From Merdicola sp905200315 (GTDB lineage: Bacteria; Bacillota; Clostridia; TANB77; CAG-508), in assembly GCA_902461935.1 (NCBI GenBank), contig CABPZP010000003.1, forward strand, positions 45,106-109,105: a DNA stretch of 64,000 nt, written 5' to 3'. Positions 33,709 to 42,310 of the stretch are shown here, one piece after another. The position numbers were made by a program, and so were the translations under genes. A model generated the notes under the pieces. The model was not told where the DNA came from. It worked only from the letters and a program-made list of their open reading frames with translations, and did no database searches. Numbering within the stretch: the first letter of the stretch is position 1; the number at the start of each line of letters is the position of its first letter.

Positions 33709-34434
33709 TTATTTTTTAAATATAAAAACATATTCATGAGCTAATAAATAAAAATCCATATTCTTATTTTTCCAATAATCTGTCATCTTGCAATTGTGTT
33801 GTTCTTTTATAATTATTTCTTTTAATGTGAAACCCGTTTGAATAAAAATATTCATGATATAAAAACCTAATGGAATAACATTTTTATTTTTTCTAATATC
33901 ACCTATTAAAATTGAACAAATTTTATCTTTTTTTAAGATTCTAAAACATTCTTTTGAAAATAAACTCATTTGATTTAAAAATTCTTGTAGATTTAATCTT
34001 GATATATCTTCTTTTATATCTTTACTATATTTTATTATATCTGCATATGGTGGATGTGCAAATATAAAATCAATTTTTTCATTTGGAATAATACTTTGTA
34101 AATTAGTAGAATCGCCTTTTATTAGCTTTGGTTCATAACTAGTAGTATATTCAAAATTTATTCTGCTTTGTGCTAATTTTAACGCCTCTACATTTACATC
34201 AATTCCTATTCCTTTTCTGTTTAATAATTTGCATTCTATCATTGATGTACCACTTCCACAAAAAGGATCTAATACAATATCATTTTCTTTGGTATATTTT
34301 AATATTAAATTTCTTGGTACTTGTGGTGGGCAATTTCCTCTATAATCTCCTCTATGTGTTGCCCACTTTCCTCTTTCTTCAAAACTCCATATTGTTGTTT
34401 TTTCTAATTTGAATTCTTTTGGGTTATATATCAA
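33709..34434 (-). CDS. DNA methyltransferase with HPPY motif
   Basis: I prefer the TTG at 34434 (AAGGAGGAATGTTTA upstream), giving 241 residues; ATG 34464 is the alternative. Motifs: WSFEERGKWATHRGDYRGNC, SAM-binding DPFCGSGTSMIECKLLNR with GIGIDVN, and FAHPPYADIIKYS as motif IV. HPPY replaces the DPPY/NPPY/SPPY usual in N6-A and N4-C methylases; I recall similar proteins annotated simply as DNA methyltransferases. No target-recognition domain is obvious. Lying between R.DpnII and the NACHT nuclease, it could add another modification or belong to the NACHT gene. Target and base unknown. Confidence 0.75.
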   Translation of the reverse strand: MIYNPKEFKLEKTTIWSFEERGKWATHRGDYRGNCPPQVPRNLILKYTKENDIVLDPFCGSGTSMIECKLLNRKGIGIDVNVEALKLAQSRINFEYTTSYEPKLIKGDSTNLQSIIPNEKIDFIFAHPPYADIIKYSKDIKEDISRLNLQEFLNQMSLFSKECFRILKKDKICSILIGDIRKNKNVIPLGFYIMNIFIQTGFTLKEIIIKEQHNCKMTDYWKNKNMDFYLLAHEYVFIFKK

Positions 34435-34506
34435 TAAACATTCCTCCTTAATTATAAAGAGCAACTTTAATAAAAAGTTGCCCCCAAAAAACTTTTATAG
34501 TATCTT

Positions 34507-35442
34507 TTATTTAAAATATGTTTTTATAACTTCTTCTAACATTCCGTTCTTAGCAAGATAAAAATTCATAAGATAATTCATATTTCTAAATCCTTTTTGT
34601 AATTGATTCTTTGATTTATTATCCCAGCATAAGCCGTCTGTTAATAGTACAAATCCCATATTTAATTTATCTAAATCATGTTGTCTGTTAATATAGCTAT
34701 CAATTATCTCTTCAGGTTTTGAACCTCCTCCAAAGAAATAATCCACTTCTATATTTAAAGCTTTATTGTTTTTTATTAATATGAAATCTGCTTTTCTATT
34801 TGCAATATCTTCAGATATACTAAAACCATAATCTTTTAATTTTTTAAATTGTTTTTGTGATAACATTGTTACATTATATTTTTCACAAATTTTCTTTATT
34901 ACTGGCTCGCAAGCATCTTCAAATGCAGTTCCACCTCTATTTTTTCTTCCATTAGAATCTAATCCAACTAATACTCCTATAACATAGTCTGTTAAACTTT
35001 TTTCTGCTAAATTTTCACATAAATCTTTTAATCCAATTCTTTCAAAGAAATAATAATAATTTTCTATTTCTTCTTTAGATAATCCTTGTTTTAATTTATC
35101 CACTTCAAATGAAAATTTCAAATTTTCGTCATTTCCAATTTCATCACCAACAACTGCTAATAGATTTTTTCCATTCCATACTTCAGTTCTTTCATTTTTT
35201 GAAAGTGCAAATAATAATGGAAAAGTTGCAATAACAGTTGGTACTTTTTCTACTAGTTTGTAAAATTTATCTTTAATATTATCTGCTTTTATTAATACAT
35301 TCATTGCATTTAATTCTATTTCAAATTCTTTATATGCTTTTGCATTTTCCCAATTCACATAGAAGTCAAATCCTCTGTTAGTCTCTAATAAATTATTTAC
35401 AAATATTTCTGACAACTTATCATAATTCATTTCTAAATACAT
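34507..35442 (-). CDS. dpnB: Type II restriction endonuclease, DpnII family (GATC)
   Basis: 311 residues. The start MYLEMNYDKLSEIFVNNLLE, then NRGFDFYVNWENAKAYKEFE and VPTVIATFPLLFALSKNE, follow R.DpnII/MboI family proteins, which cut unmethylated GATC. The catalytic PD-(D/E)XK-like region is probably ISEDIANRKADFILIKNNKA followed by LNIEVDYFF; RGGTAFEDACEPVIKK is a second conserved block. Its ATG overlaps the dpnA stop (TAATG) and GAGGAGG precedes it. Cognate methylases lie directly upstream, making a complete system. Confidence 0.88.
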   Translation of the reverse strand: MYLEMNYDKLSEIFVNNLLETNRGFDFYVNWENAKAYKEFEIELNAMNVLIKADNIKDKFYKLVEKVPTVIATFPLLFALSKNERTEVWNGKNLLAVVGDEIGNDENLKFSFEVDKLKQGLSKEEIENYYYFFERIGLKDLCENLAEKSLTDYVIGVLVGLDSNGRKNRGGTAFEDACEPVIKKICEKYNVTMLSQKQFKKLKDYGFSISEDIANRKADFILIKNNKALNIEVDYFFGGGSKPEEIIDSYINRQHDLDKLNMGFVLLTDGLCWDNKSKNQLQKGFRNMNYLMNFYLAKNGMLEEVIKTYFK

Positions 35443-36218
35443 TATTGTTCCTCCTCTATTTCTTTGTATCTTCTTTTTGATAGTTCTATATATTCTTTTT
35501 CATTATCTATTCCTATGTATCTTCTATTTAACCTTACTGCTGATATTCCTGTTGTACTACTTCCACAAAATGGATCTAAAATCAAATCATTTTCTTTGGT
35601 TGAAGCTAATATTATCTTATCCAATATCTCTAATGGCTTTTGTGTAGGATGCTTACCACATTTCTTTTCAGATGGTTTTGTTAATGAAGTTGTCCAAACA
35701 TCTTTCATCTGTTTATTATTATTTAATTCTTTCATAATATTATAATTAAATGTATATTTAACTTTTTTTAAATCTTTTCTTGCCCAAAGAATAGTTTCAG
35801 TCGAATGTGTAAATGTTTTACAAGATAAATTTGGTGGAGGATTTGTTTTTTGCCAAGTTATATTATTTATTATTTTAAATCCTTCTTCCTCAAGTGCCAT
35901 GCCTATTGAATAAATATTATGCAATGTTCCACTAATCCATATTGTTCCATTATCCTTTAAAACTCTATAACATTCTTTAATCCACTTTTTATTAAATTTG
36001 TGTTTCTCTTTAATCGATAATGTTCTATCCCATTCTCCTTTATTAACACTTACCATTTTACCACCACTACACGTTATACCATCATTGGATAAAAAATATG
36101 GTGGATCTGCAAATATCATATCTACACTTTTATCTTCCAATTTTTTAATTGCCTTAAATATATCATTATAGATTAATTTGAAATTATCGGTTTCAAAATA
36201 GTATTTCCCGCTATACAT
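35442..36218 (-). CDS. dpnA: DpnA-type GATC adenine methyltransferase (beta class)
   Basis: Start ATG 36218 (MYSGKYYFETDNFKLIYND; GGAGAAATAGA upstream) rather than 36236. 258 residues. Motif IV FADPPYFLSNDG precedes motif I ILDPFCGSSTTGISAVRLN, the order of beta-class N6-adenine/N4-cytosine methylases. KHPTQKPLEILD and GEWDRTLS are typical of DpnA/M2.DpnII, which also methylates single-stranded GATC and protects incoming DNA in transformable pneumococci. It overlaps dpnM by 46 bp, so translation is coupled. Confidence 0.9.
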   Translation of the reverse strand: MYSGKYYFETDNFKLIYNDIFKAIKKLEDKSVDMIFADPPYFLSNDGITCSGGKMVSVNKGEWDRTLSIKEKHKFNKKWIKECYRVLKDNGTIWISGTLHNIYSIGMALEEEGFKIINNITWQKTNPPPNLSCKTFTHSTETILWARKDLKKVKYTFNYNIMKELNNNKQMKDVWTTSLTKPSEKKCGKHPTQKPLEILDKIILASTKENDLILDPFCGSSTTGISAVRLNRRYIGIDNEKEYIELSKRRYKEIEEEQ

Positions 36219-37144
36219 TCTATTTCTCCATAACAAGAACTATCTGATTCATAATTTGTTATTAGGAGTTCAGATATTTCTCCTCTTCCATTTGAATTAG
36301 CATTTATCATTCTTTTTGCATAGACTTCATTAATGTTAAATCCTTTATAGATATTTTCAAAAAAGCAATCTTCTTTGTTGGTATTTTTAGGATTGGAGTT
36401 ACTAAGCATAACTTTAACATTGTTATTATTTAATTCTTTATAATATAAAGCTAATTCTTTTTGATTTTCATCATCAAAATCTTCTTTAGTGTATGATGTA
36501 AATCCTGATGTAATATTCAAAGGTCTATATGGTGGGTCAAAATATACAAAAGTATTTTTCTTTATATATTTCTGACTTGCCTTATAATCTCCATATTCAA
36601 AATTCACATTTTTTATCAATTCAGATAATGCTCTTAAATTTTCTTCATCACATATGGTTGGATTTTTATAGTTTCCCATAGGGACATTAAAATCTCCATT
36701 TTTATTTACCCTATATAGTCCATTGAAGCATGTCCTATTTAGAAAAATAAATTCTATTGCTTTTTGTAATGACATTTCATCTTTAGTAATTCTATAAGAG
36801 TTGTATTGTTTTCTTATATTATAAAAATACTTTTTTCTATCATCTTTTTCTAAATTTAAATATTCTTTTTCTAATAATTTTAAATTAGTTATTAATTCTT
36901 CAACATTATTTTTTATTACATTATACGAATTAATTAAATCTATATTTATATCAAATGCATAAGCCTCTTTTACATCATAATTTTGCAATATATCTATTAA
37001 AACAGCTCCACCACCTACAAATGGTTCTATGTAACATTCTATTTTTCCATTTTTTAATTCTAATGGATAATAATTATTTAACTGATTTAACAGACTTCCT
37101 TTGCCTCCTGCCCATTTTACAAATGGTTTTATCCTGTTTTGCAT
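36173..37144 (-). CDS. dpnM: DpnM-type Dam adenine methyltransferase (GATC)
   Basis: 323 residues of the D12 class (Dam/DpnM) that methylates adenine in double-stranded GATC. PFVKWAGGKGSLLNQL (motif X) and EPFVGGGAVLIDILQ (motif I) come first, then a target-recognition segment with FLNRTCFNGLYRVNKNGDFN, then VYFDPPYRPL (motif IV). Length slightly exceeds DpnM (284) through a longer C terminus. First gene of the dpnM-dpnA-dpnB operon. Confidence 0.92.
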   Translation of the reverse strand: MQNRIKPFVKWAGGKGSLLNQLNNYYPLELKNGKIECYIEPFVGGGAVLIDILQNYDVKEAYAFDINIDLINSYNVIKNNVEELITNLKLLEKEYLNLEKDDRKKYFYNIRKQYNSYRITKDEMSLQKAIEFIFLNRTCFNGLYRVNKNGDFNVPMGNYKNPTICDEENLRALSELIKNVNFEYGDYKASQKYIKKNTFVYFDPPYRPLNITSGFTSYTKEDFDDENQKELALYYKELNNNNVKVMLSNSNPKNTNKEDCFFENIYKGFNINEVYAKRMINANSNGRGEISELLITNYESDSSCYGEIECIAGNTILKPIISN

Positions 37145-37227
37145 ATTTTCACCTCTTATGTTTTGTATTTTATCATATTGGCTGTCTTTTTACAATGAAA
37201 TAGTTTTTATTTATTAATATTTTATTT

Positions 37228-37932
37228 TTATACAAATTTTATTTTTAATAATTCCTTATTTATTGATTCTAAATTTTCGATTATCTCTACAAAATCATTA
37301 TCCATCACTGCATTACAATTAAGATCTATTTTCTTCTCTTTACTGTTAATATTTATATAATTTTCAAATATATTCACTATGTTCGGATGAATGTATTCAC
37401 TATTGTTTTTATATATAATTATATACATTGAACTATAAAATTTAGTTTTATAGTATTTGTCTAATTTTTTACATAATTCTAAAATATTCATATCATTCCA
37501 TTTAAAAAATTTCTTTGGTTTATAATTTTTTATAAATTCTAGCTTTTTCTGTTTCATATTCTCTATTTCTTCTTTATTAATCATACTTATTAATTTTGAA
37601 ATTTCATTATCTTCACTAATATAACTTAATCTGTTAAAAACATTATAATCGAAAAATCTCTTATATAGTTTATTAGGATTAATTTCGCAATACATTATAG
37701 TAATAAAGTTCTCAAATACTGTTCTCAAGATAATATTAGCGTCTTCAAAAAATCCAGCCAAATCTAGTTTATATATTGCTTTTATAGATTTATCATATTT
37801 ACAAAGTAATCCAAGCCTAATATATGAATGCAATTGTAATTTTTGTCCTTTATATGTATCCGTAATTTTAAATTGCAAATTATTAAGAATTTCTTTGTAA
37901 CGTATATCTTTTGATTTCATTTTACTATCCAT
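37228..37932 (-). CDS. DUF5677-like protein, unknown
   Basis: 234 residues, helical, soluble. LDLAGFFEDANIILRTVFEN, CEINPNKLYKRFFDY and NNSEYIHPNI resemble the DUF5677 pattern (an LR..FE helix and a ...HP element). Members occur widely in accessory regions; no activity is established. It lies 84 bp upstream of dpnM on the same strand, so it may lead the defence operon. Confidence 0.5.
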   Translation of the reverse strand: MDSKMKSKDIRYKEILNNLQFKITDTYKGQKLQLHSYIRLGLLCKYDKSIKAIYKLDLAGFFEDANIILRTVFENFITIMYCEINPNKLYKRFFDYNVFNRLSYISEDNEISKLISMINKEEIENMKQKKLEFIKNYKPKKFFKWNDMNILELCKKLDKYYKTKFYSSMYIIIYKNNSEYIHPNIVNIFENYININSKEKKIDLNCNAVMDNDFVEIIENLESINKELLKIKFV

Positions 37933-37989
37933 AACTACTCCTTGTATATGTTACACATTATATATCATATATTTTTCCTATTATCAAAT

Positions 37990-38040
37990 AAAGGGTTTGG
38001 GACATTCCCAACTATCAAGAACCCTTTGTATACACAAAGG
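37990..38040. repeat. Nested palindromes near the replication genes
   Basis: AAAGGGTT...AACCCTTT encloses GGGA-CAT-TCCC, followed directly by CCTTTGTATACACAAAGG. They sit in the gap between the DUF5677-like gene and the helicase-loader gene. They could be an origin, an oriT-like site or a terminator cluster; no iterons are visible. Confidence 0.4.
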
Positions 38041-38180
38041 GGAATCTTGCTAAAAACATTTTTCTTATTTTAGTTCTTTTTGCTCCAAAACAATATAAAA
38101 AGAAAAGTGACATTTTTATCTGCCACTAATCATTTCACATCTAAAGTAATTTAGCTTATACTCTAGTTATCTCAACTATT

Positions 38181-39041
38181 TCAGAGTGATTCCCTAATTA
38201 GGGAATCGCTCATTCTATGGTCATCGTCCTTAATTTCAATACCACCACACATTTCATATAATCTTGAAATTATTGAATCTACAATACTATAATTTTTATT
38301 TATACATAATCTTTCTCTTAATTGATTTCTGTTATAGTTTGTAGTTATAACAATCGGCAAATAATTATTATATCTATTATTCACTATCAAAAATAATTTT
38401 TCTAATACCCATTCTGTCGGCTTTTCTTTTCCTAAATCATCAATTACCAAAAGATCAACACTAGAATATAAATTCAAATAATCTTTATTAGAAACTTCTG
38501 AATCGCTATATGAATCTCTAATAAAATCTAACAATTGTATTAAAGTTCCAAATATTACTGATTTTCCGTTCTTAATAATTTCATTTGCAATGCATGATGC
38601 TAAATAAGTTTTACCTACACCATAAGCTCCTGTTATAAAAAGTCCTTTATTAGTGGTTCCTTTTATCAATTTGTCTACATATTTTTTAACATTTTCATAA
38701 GCATTTTTATTCTTATTTGTTATTTTATAATTTTCAAATGTGCTATTTAATTGACGTTTTCCTAAATTATTATTTTTAAATAATTTGTTTATTTTACTTA
38801 AATTGATTTTTCTTATTTTGTCTTTTTCAATATATTCATCATATTGTTGCCAAATCTTACTAGCCTCATTACAGGTACATCTTTCATATGCAGTTGCTAT
38901 ATCTTTATAAACAATATTGGCATATAGTGCAGTATAATCATTTATATGTAATAACTTTCCACAAAATTTGCACTGTTTGTGTATTTTATTATCAGTATCT
39001 AAGACTATGTCAGAAATCAATTGTTTTGAATCCACTATCAT
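38181..39041 (-). CDS. DnaC/IstB-type helicase loader ATPase
   Basis: 286 residues from ATG 39041 (MIVDSKQLISDIVLD; a GTG two codons earlier is possible). An N-terminal four-Cys zinc finger (CKFCGKLLHIND ... CTC) precedes an AAA+ domain with Walker A GAYGVGKTYLAS, Walker B LLVIDDLGKEKPTEW and the NRYNNYLPIVITTNY sensor. Such proteins load DnaB helicase in phages and conjugative elements. It overlaps the preceding replisome-organiser gene, the usual DnaD-like/DnaC-like pair. The 3' end contains a palindrome (GATTCCCTAATTAGGGAATC, 38188-38207). Confidence 0.88.
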   Translation of the reverse strand: MIVDSKQLISDIVLDTDNKIHKQCKFCGKLLHINDYTALYANIVYKDIATAYERCTCNEASKIWQQYDEYIEKDKIRKINLSKINKLFKNNNLGKRQLNSTFENYKITNKNKNAYENVKKYVDKLIKGTTNKGLFITGAYGVGKTYLASCIANEIIKNGKSVIFGTLIQLLDFIRDSYSDSEVSNKDYLNLYSSVDLLVIDDLGKEKPTEWVLEKLFLIVNNRYNNYLPIVITTNYNRNQLRERLCINKNYSIVDSIISRLYEMCGGIEIKDDDHRMSDSLIRESL

Positions 39042-39525
39042 TTTCACCTGCCTTTATATCATCTTCTAATCTATTATTTTCTATTTTATTCTTGTCTACT
39101 ATATTCTCTTCTGCCACGTTACTTGACATTTGTGTAACGTTACTTTCTTCTTTTTTCTTATCTCTAAATCTTTTTTGTCTTGCTCTATTTTGCTCTAAAA
39201 TTTTCTCATATTTATCAATACTTTGATACTTATACCAGTTTTTAATTATATATGTATTTTCCTGATATATTAGCATCTCTAAATGGATTAATTTGTTCAA
39301 TATATTTTCCATTTTTGCATCCGTTTTGTGAATGATTGTTGCAAGTTCATGCACTGTCATAGGATTATTTTCTGAAATCATTAACTTTCCTTCTTGCATA
39401 CATTGTCCTGCTATTGTTAATAATTGAATCCATACTCTAAAAAACGTGTCCCCATCACGTTCTTTGAGTAATATTTTGATTTTTGGATTTGCAAATATAT
39501 CTGTAAACACTTTAATCCATTGCAT
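39010..39525 (-). CDS. Phage-type replisome organiser / DnaD-like protein
   Basis: 171 residues. MQWIKVFTDIFANPKIKILL and the winged-helix remainder match the replisome-organiser N-terminal domain of Firmicutes phages and integrative elements; the tail is a charged linker (RARQKRFRDKKKEESN...). It would bind the element's origin and recruit the helicase loader encoded by the overlapping next gene. AAAGGAGG precedes the ATG. Confidence 0.85.
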   Translation of the reverse strand: MQWIKVFTDIFANPKIKILLKERDGDTFFRVWIQLLTIAGQCMQEGKLMISENNPMTVHELATIIHKTDAKMENILNKLIHLEMLIYQENTYIIKNWYKYQSIDKYEKILEQNRARQKRFRDKKKEESNVTQMSSNVAEENIVDKNKIENNRLEDDIKAGENDSGFKTIDF

Positions 39526-39537
39526 GTTTTACCTCCT

Positions 39538-39741
39538 TTACTTTTTTAATGATTCTTGTTCCTTATTCTTTAAGTATTCATCTAGTGCTTGTACTCTAAA
39601 TAATACTCTTCCACCAACTCTTGCACATGGTATTTGTTTTCTTCTTACTAATTGGTTTACTAACCAATATGATATTCCTAAATACTCTGCTGTTTCTTTC
39701 ATTGTTAGTGTTTTTCGTTCTACCTTTGGCAAATCTTCCAT
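39538..39741 (-). CDS. Excisionase-type MerR-like DNA-binding protein
   Basis: 67 residues from ATG 39741 (AGGTGA box; upstream in-frame starts are less likely). LTMKETAEYLGISYWLVNQL followed by VRRKQIPCARVGGRVLFR is the helix-turn-helix plus wing of the excisionase family, as in Tn916 Xis. It would bend DNA at the element ends and direct the integrase to excision. It lies 12 bp upstream of the replisome-organiser gene, 4 kb from the integrase, so it may instead regulate the replication module. Confidence 0.8.
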   Translation of the reverse strand: MEDLPKVERKTLTMKETAEYLGISYWLVNQLVRRKQIPCARVGGRVLFRVQALDEYLKNKEQESLKK

Positions 39742-39905
39742 AAAATCACCTACCTTTCCTAATTGCATTGACTTTATCGTAATTACCCGGTATAATATTG
39801 ATATACAATTATCAATTATTATTTTAATTGTAGGTGTTGCAAAAATAAACCCAACAACCTATAATTAATTATTTTTATTTGTATTGTAGGTATGTGGAGG
39901 TATTT

Positions 39906-40898
39906 ATGAGACCAACTTTTAGTGTATTATTTAATTTAGAAACAAATGAAGAAATAGTTATTTATGAAAAGTTAAAAAAGGAAGGAAAAAATTATACTTC
40001 TTCCCAAACATTTTATCCACAAGTAAGGCCATTAGGCAGTTTTCTTCTTGATTTTTTAAATACTAATATGCATAAAAAAGAAAATATTGAAACATTTATT
40101 ACTGAATATTGTTTTTTATATTATTACTCTATCTTTAACAAAAACTATAAAGATAAATATGTAAATTATATTTTTACTATATCAGAGGATGAATATTTAA
40201 AATCATTGGACAAAATCTATAAAAAATTTGGTGAAGATTTTATGTTTATTTATGATTCTTTTAGAAATATAGCTATAAAAAAATATAGTTATAAACATAT
40301 TTATGAAGATGAAAAATTTACAGATCCTAAAATTTCTAAATTATATAAAAATAAATTAGATTCTCTTAAACCAATAGATTATTTAGAAGACTTAGATGAA
40401 TTTGAAGGCACAGGTCCTTCTGATAATATTATTATAGATTTTAATTATGAAGGATTTGAAGAATTTAAAATCTCCTCTTCTGTTCCTTACTCTTATAAAA
40501 TTAGTACTTATAGGGATTTGTTGTATCTAACTATTAGGCAACTTGCTAGTTCAAAGTATCTAATTTGCAGATGTGAAAATTGTGGTAAATTTTTTATTCC
40601 CTATTCAAATCACGATACTAAATACTGTGATAACATATTTAAAGGAAATAAAACATGCAAAGATTTAGCTCCGGAAATCGTTTACAAACAAAAATTAGAA
40701 AAAGACCCTTTATTAAAAAAATATAGAACAAGATATCAAACTTTACAAAAGTCAGCTTCTATAAATCCGGAAATTAACGAAGAAAGATATGAAAATTTTA
40801 AAAAAATTGGTGCTATTAAAAAGAACGATTATTTAAATAATAAAATTACTGCTGAAGAATTTGAAAATTGGATAGAAAGCACAAAAATAAGGAAGTAA
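39906..40898 (+). CDS. Zinc-finger protein of mobile elements (DUF6076-like), unknown
   Basis: 330 residues from ATG 39906 (TGGAGG box). A roughly 190-residue helical N-terminal part precedes LICRCENCGKFFIPYSNHDT with KYCDNIFKGNKTC, a CxxC...C...C zinc-binding element followed by a long basic helix (LKKYRTRYQTLQKSA). This pattern occurs in uncharacterised Firmicutes proteins on integrative elements (DUF6076 from memory). It is divergent from the excisionase-like gene, which suggests a regulator, but this is unproven. Confidence 0.6.
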   Translation: MRPTFSVLFNLETNEEIVIYEKLKKEGKNYTSSQTFYPQVRPLGSFLLDFLNTNMHKKENIETFITEYCFLYYYSIFNKNYKDKYVNYIFTISEDEYLKSLDKIYKKFGEDFMFIYDSFRNIAIKKYSYKHIYEDEKFTDPKISKLYKNKLDSLKPIDYLEDLDEFEGTGPSDNIIIDFNYEGFEEFKISSSVPYSYKISTYRDLLYLTIRQLASSKYLICRCENCGKFFIPYSNHDTKYCDNIFKGNKTCKDLAPEIVYKQKLEKDPLLKKYRTRYQTLQKSASINPEINEERYENFKKIGAIKKNDYLNNKITAEEFENWIESTKIRK

Positions 40899-40915
40899 TG
40901 CTTCCTTATTTTTTC
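40886..40915. terminator. Bidirectional terminator
   Basis: A 10-bp perfect stem AATAAGGAAG / CTTCCTTATT, 5-nt loop, followed by TTTTTTC. It closes the zinc-finger gene and overlaps the stop of the small opposite gene. Confidence 0.85.
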
Positions 40916-41040
40916 TTTTCATTTTTCTTATTTGAACTATCGCTATTTTCTTTTCTCTCATTGTTGTATTTTTCAATATTATCCTTAGATATTTTTTTTA
41001 AATAATCCTTGTAATATTCATTCAATACTTTATTTTTCAT
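40906..41040 (-). CDS. Small Lys/Asn-rich peptide (44 aa), last gene of the Ntn operon
   Basis: MKNKVLNEYYKDYLKKISKD followed by a charged Asn/Lys/Glu-rich tail. The ATG lies 1 bp after the stop of the Ntn-type gene, and a GGTGAATAAG box precedes it. Ends inside a terminator stem. It may be a genuine operon member or a chance frame; no family known. Confidence 0.45.
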   Translation of the reverse strand: MKNKVLNEYYKDYLKKISKDNIEKYNNERKENSDSSNKKNEKKK

Positions 41041-41041
41041 C

Positions 41042-42289
41042 TTATTCACCTTTCTTATTGAAGTAATTTTCTGTAAAAACATAATTCATTTCTTTATCAA
41101 AATACTTTTTTCTTTTTATCCATATAAAGCCATCACCTTTTGATATAAACGCAATATCTATTGGTCCTCCAACAGTTTCACTAAAATTATCTAACACCAA
41201 CCTTCTTTTAAATGATGTTAAATTTATCATTCCTTCTGCCATATAGATCATTTCATCTCTTGGTAAAAAAGATAATGATCTATGTATATTCATTAATCTA
41301 TCCTTCACTAATTTATTTTTTTCTTCTTCTATACTAGTATTTAACTGTATGATTTTATTTTTTACACTCTCATCTTTTTCAGATGCTATCCCATTTTTAA
41401 ATTTTTTTACGTATATTTGATTTATTTCATTATTAATTCCTAAAAAGAATTCATCCATAACATCTGTCTGAGCTAATGGAATTATTTGAGAATTTTGCTC
41501 GTGTGTTATTTGAAAAGAATTTTCATTTAATTTCAGAACTTTATTATTTATTATTCCTAAAGTTTCTATTTGTATACATACTGGAAATATTTCATTATCA
41601 CCATATCCTGTTATTGCTATTCCAGTAAAATTTGATCTATCCCAATATTTTTTATTCCTTATTATATCATTTAATTTTAGCATTATTTTTTTCTTTGTTT
41701 CTTCTTTTAAGTTAATTTTATATGATTCTGAACAGAAATCAATTATATTACTTGTATCTAATTTAGACAATATATTATTATAATATAAATCATCCATAAC
41801 TTCATCATTAATTTCTACATTTGTTCTATCTACAATTTCTATAATTTTTATATTTATAAATTCCATTAATTCATTATCATTTTTAAAGCTATTCTTACCT
41901 ACTTCTTTATTTGCCATTGACAAAACGATTCTAAATATTTCATCACATTTATTTAATATTTGGTTATTTATTATTTCCAATTCTATTTTTTCACCAGAAT
42001 AATTATTTGCAAATTCTATGCAATAGCTCATAAAGTCATCGCAATACTCTTTTAATGTTTGAAAAGTCTTTTCTCCAAGTTTTCTTCTATATTGTTTTAT
42101 TATTATCTCTAATTGTATTCCCATAATACTGGCACTATTATATATTAATATTCCCACTGGAGCATATTTGCTCAACATAAACATTTTATCTGCTGTATTA
42201 TATATCTTTGTTTTATTTCCAATTGTAACAGCACTATCTGCTGCAATAGCTATTCCATTTTTATTCATCAAAATTACTTCTGCTGACAT
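41042..42289 (-). CDS. Proteasome-fold (Ntn-hydrolase-like) protein, uncharacterised
   Basis: 415 residues. The start, MSAEVILMNKNGIAIAADSA then VTIGNKTKIYNTADKMFMLS and YAPVGILIYNSASIMG, follows the first strands of proteasome beta/HslV proteins (gIaiAAD.avt ... K...l ... gi.ia.sG). The residue at the mature N terminus would be Ser2 rather than Thr1, so peptidase activity is uncertain. The C-terminal half has LPRDEMIYMAEGMINLTSFK and VGGPIDIAFISKGDGFIWIK, which look conserved. Neighbours are a zinc-ribbon protein and a helical protein, with ATGA overlap between the first two. Function unknown; a defence or quality-control role is speculation. Confidence 0.55.
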   Translation of the reverse strand: MSAEVILMNKNGIAIAADSAVTIGNKTKIYNTADKMFMLSKYAPVGILIYNSASIMGIQLEIIIKQYRRKLGEKTFQTLKEYCDDFMSYCIEFANNYSGEKIELEIINNQILNKCDEIFRIVLSMANKEVGKNSFKNDNELMEFINIKIIEIVDRTNVEINDEVMDDLYYNNILSKLDTSNIIDFCSESYKINLKEETKKKIMLKLNDIIRNKKYWDRSNFTGIAITGYGDNEIFPVCIQIETLGIINNKVLKLNENSFQITHEQNSQIIPLAQTDVMDEFFLGINNEINQIYVKKFKNGIASEKDESVKNKIIQLNTSIEEEKNKLVKDRLMNIHRSLSFLPRDEMIYMAEGMINLTSFKRRLVLDNFSETVGGPIDIAFISKGDGFIWIKRKKYFDKEMNYVFTENYFNKKGE

Positions 42290-42310
42290 CTTTTATTCCT
42301 CTTTTCTAAT

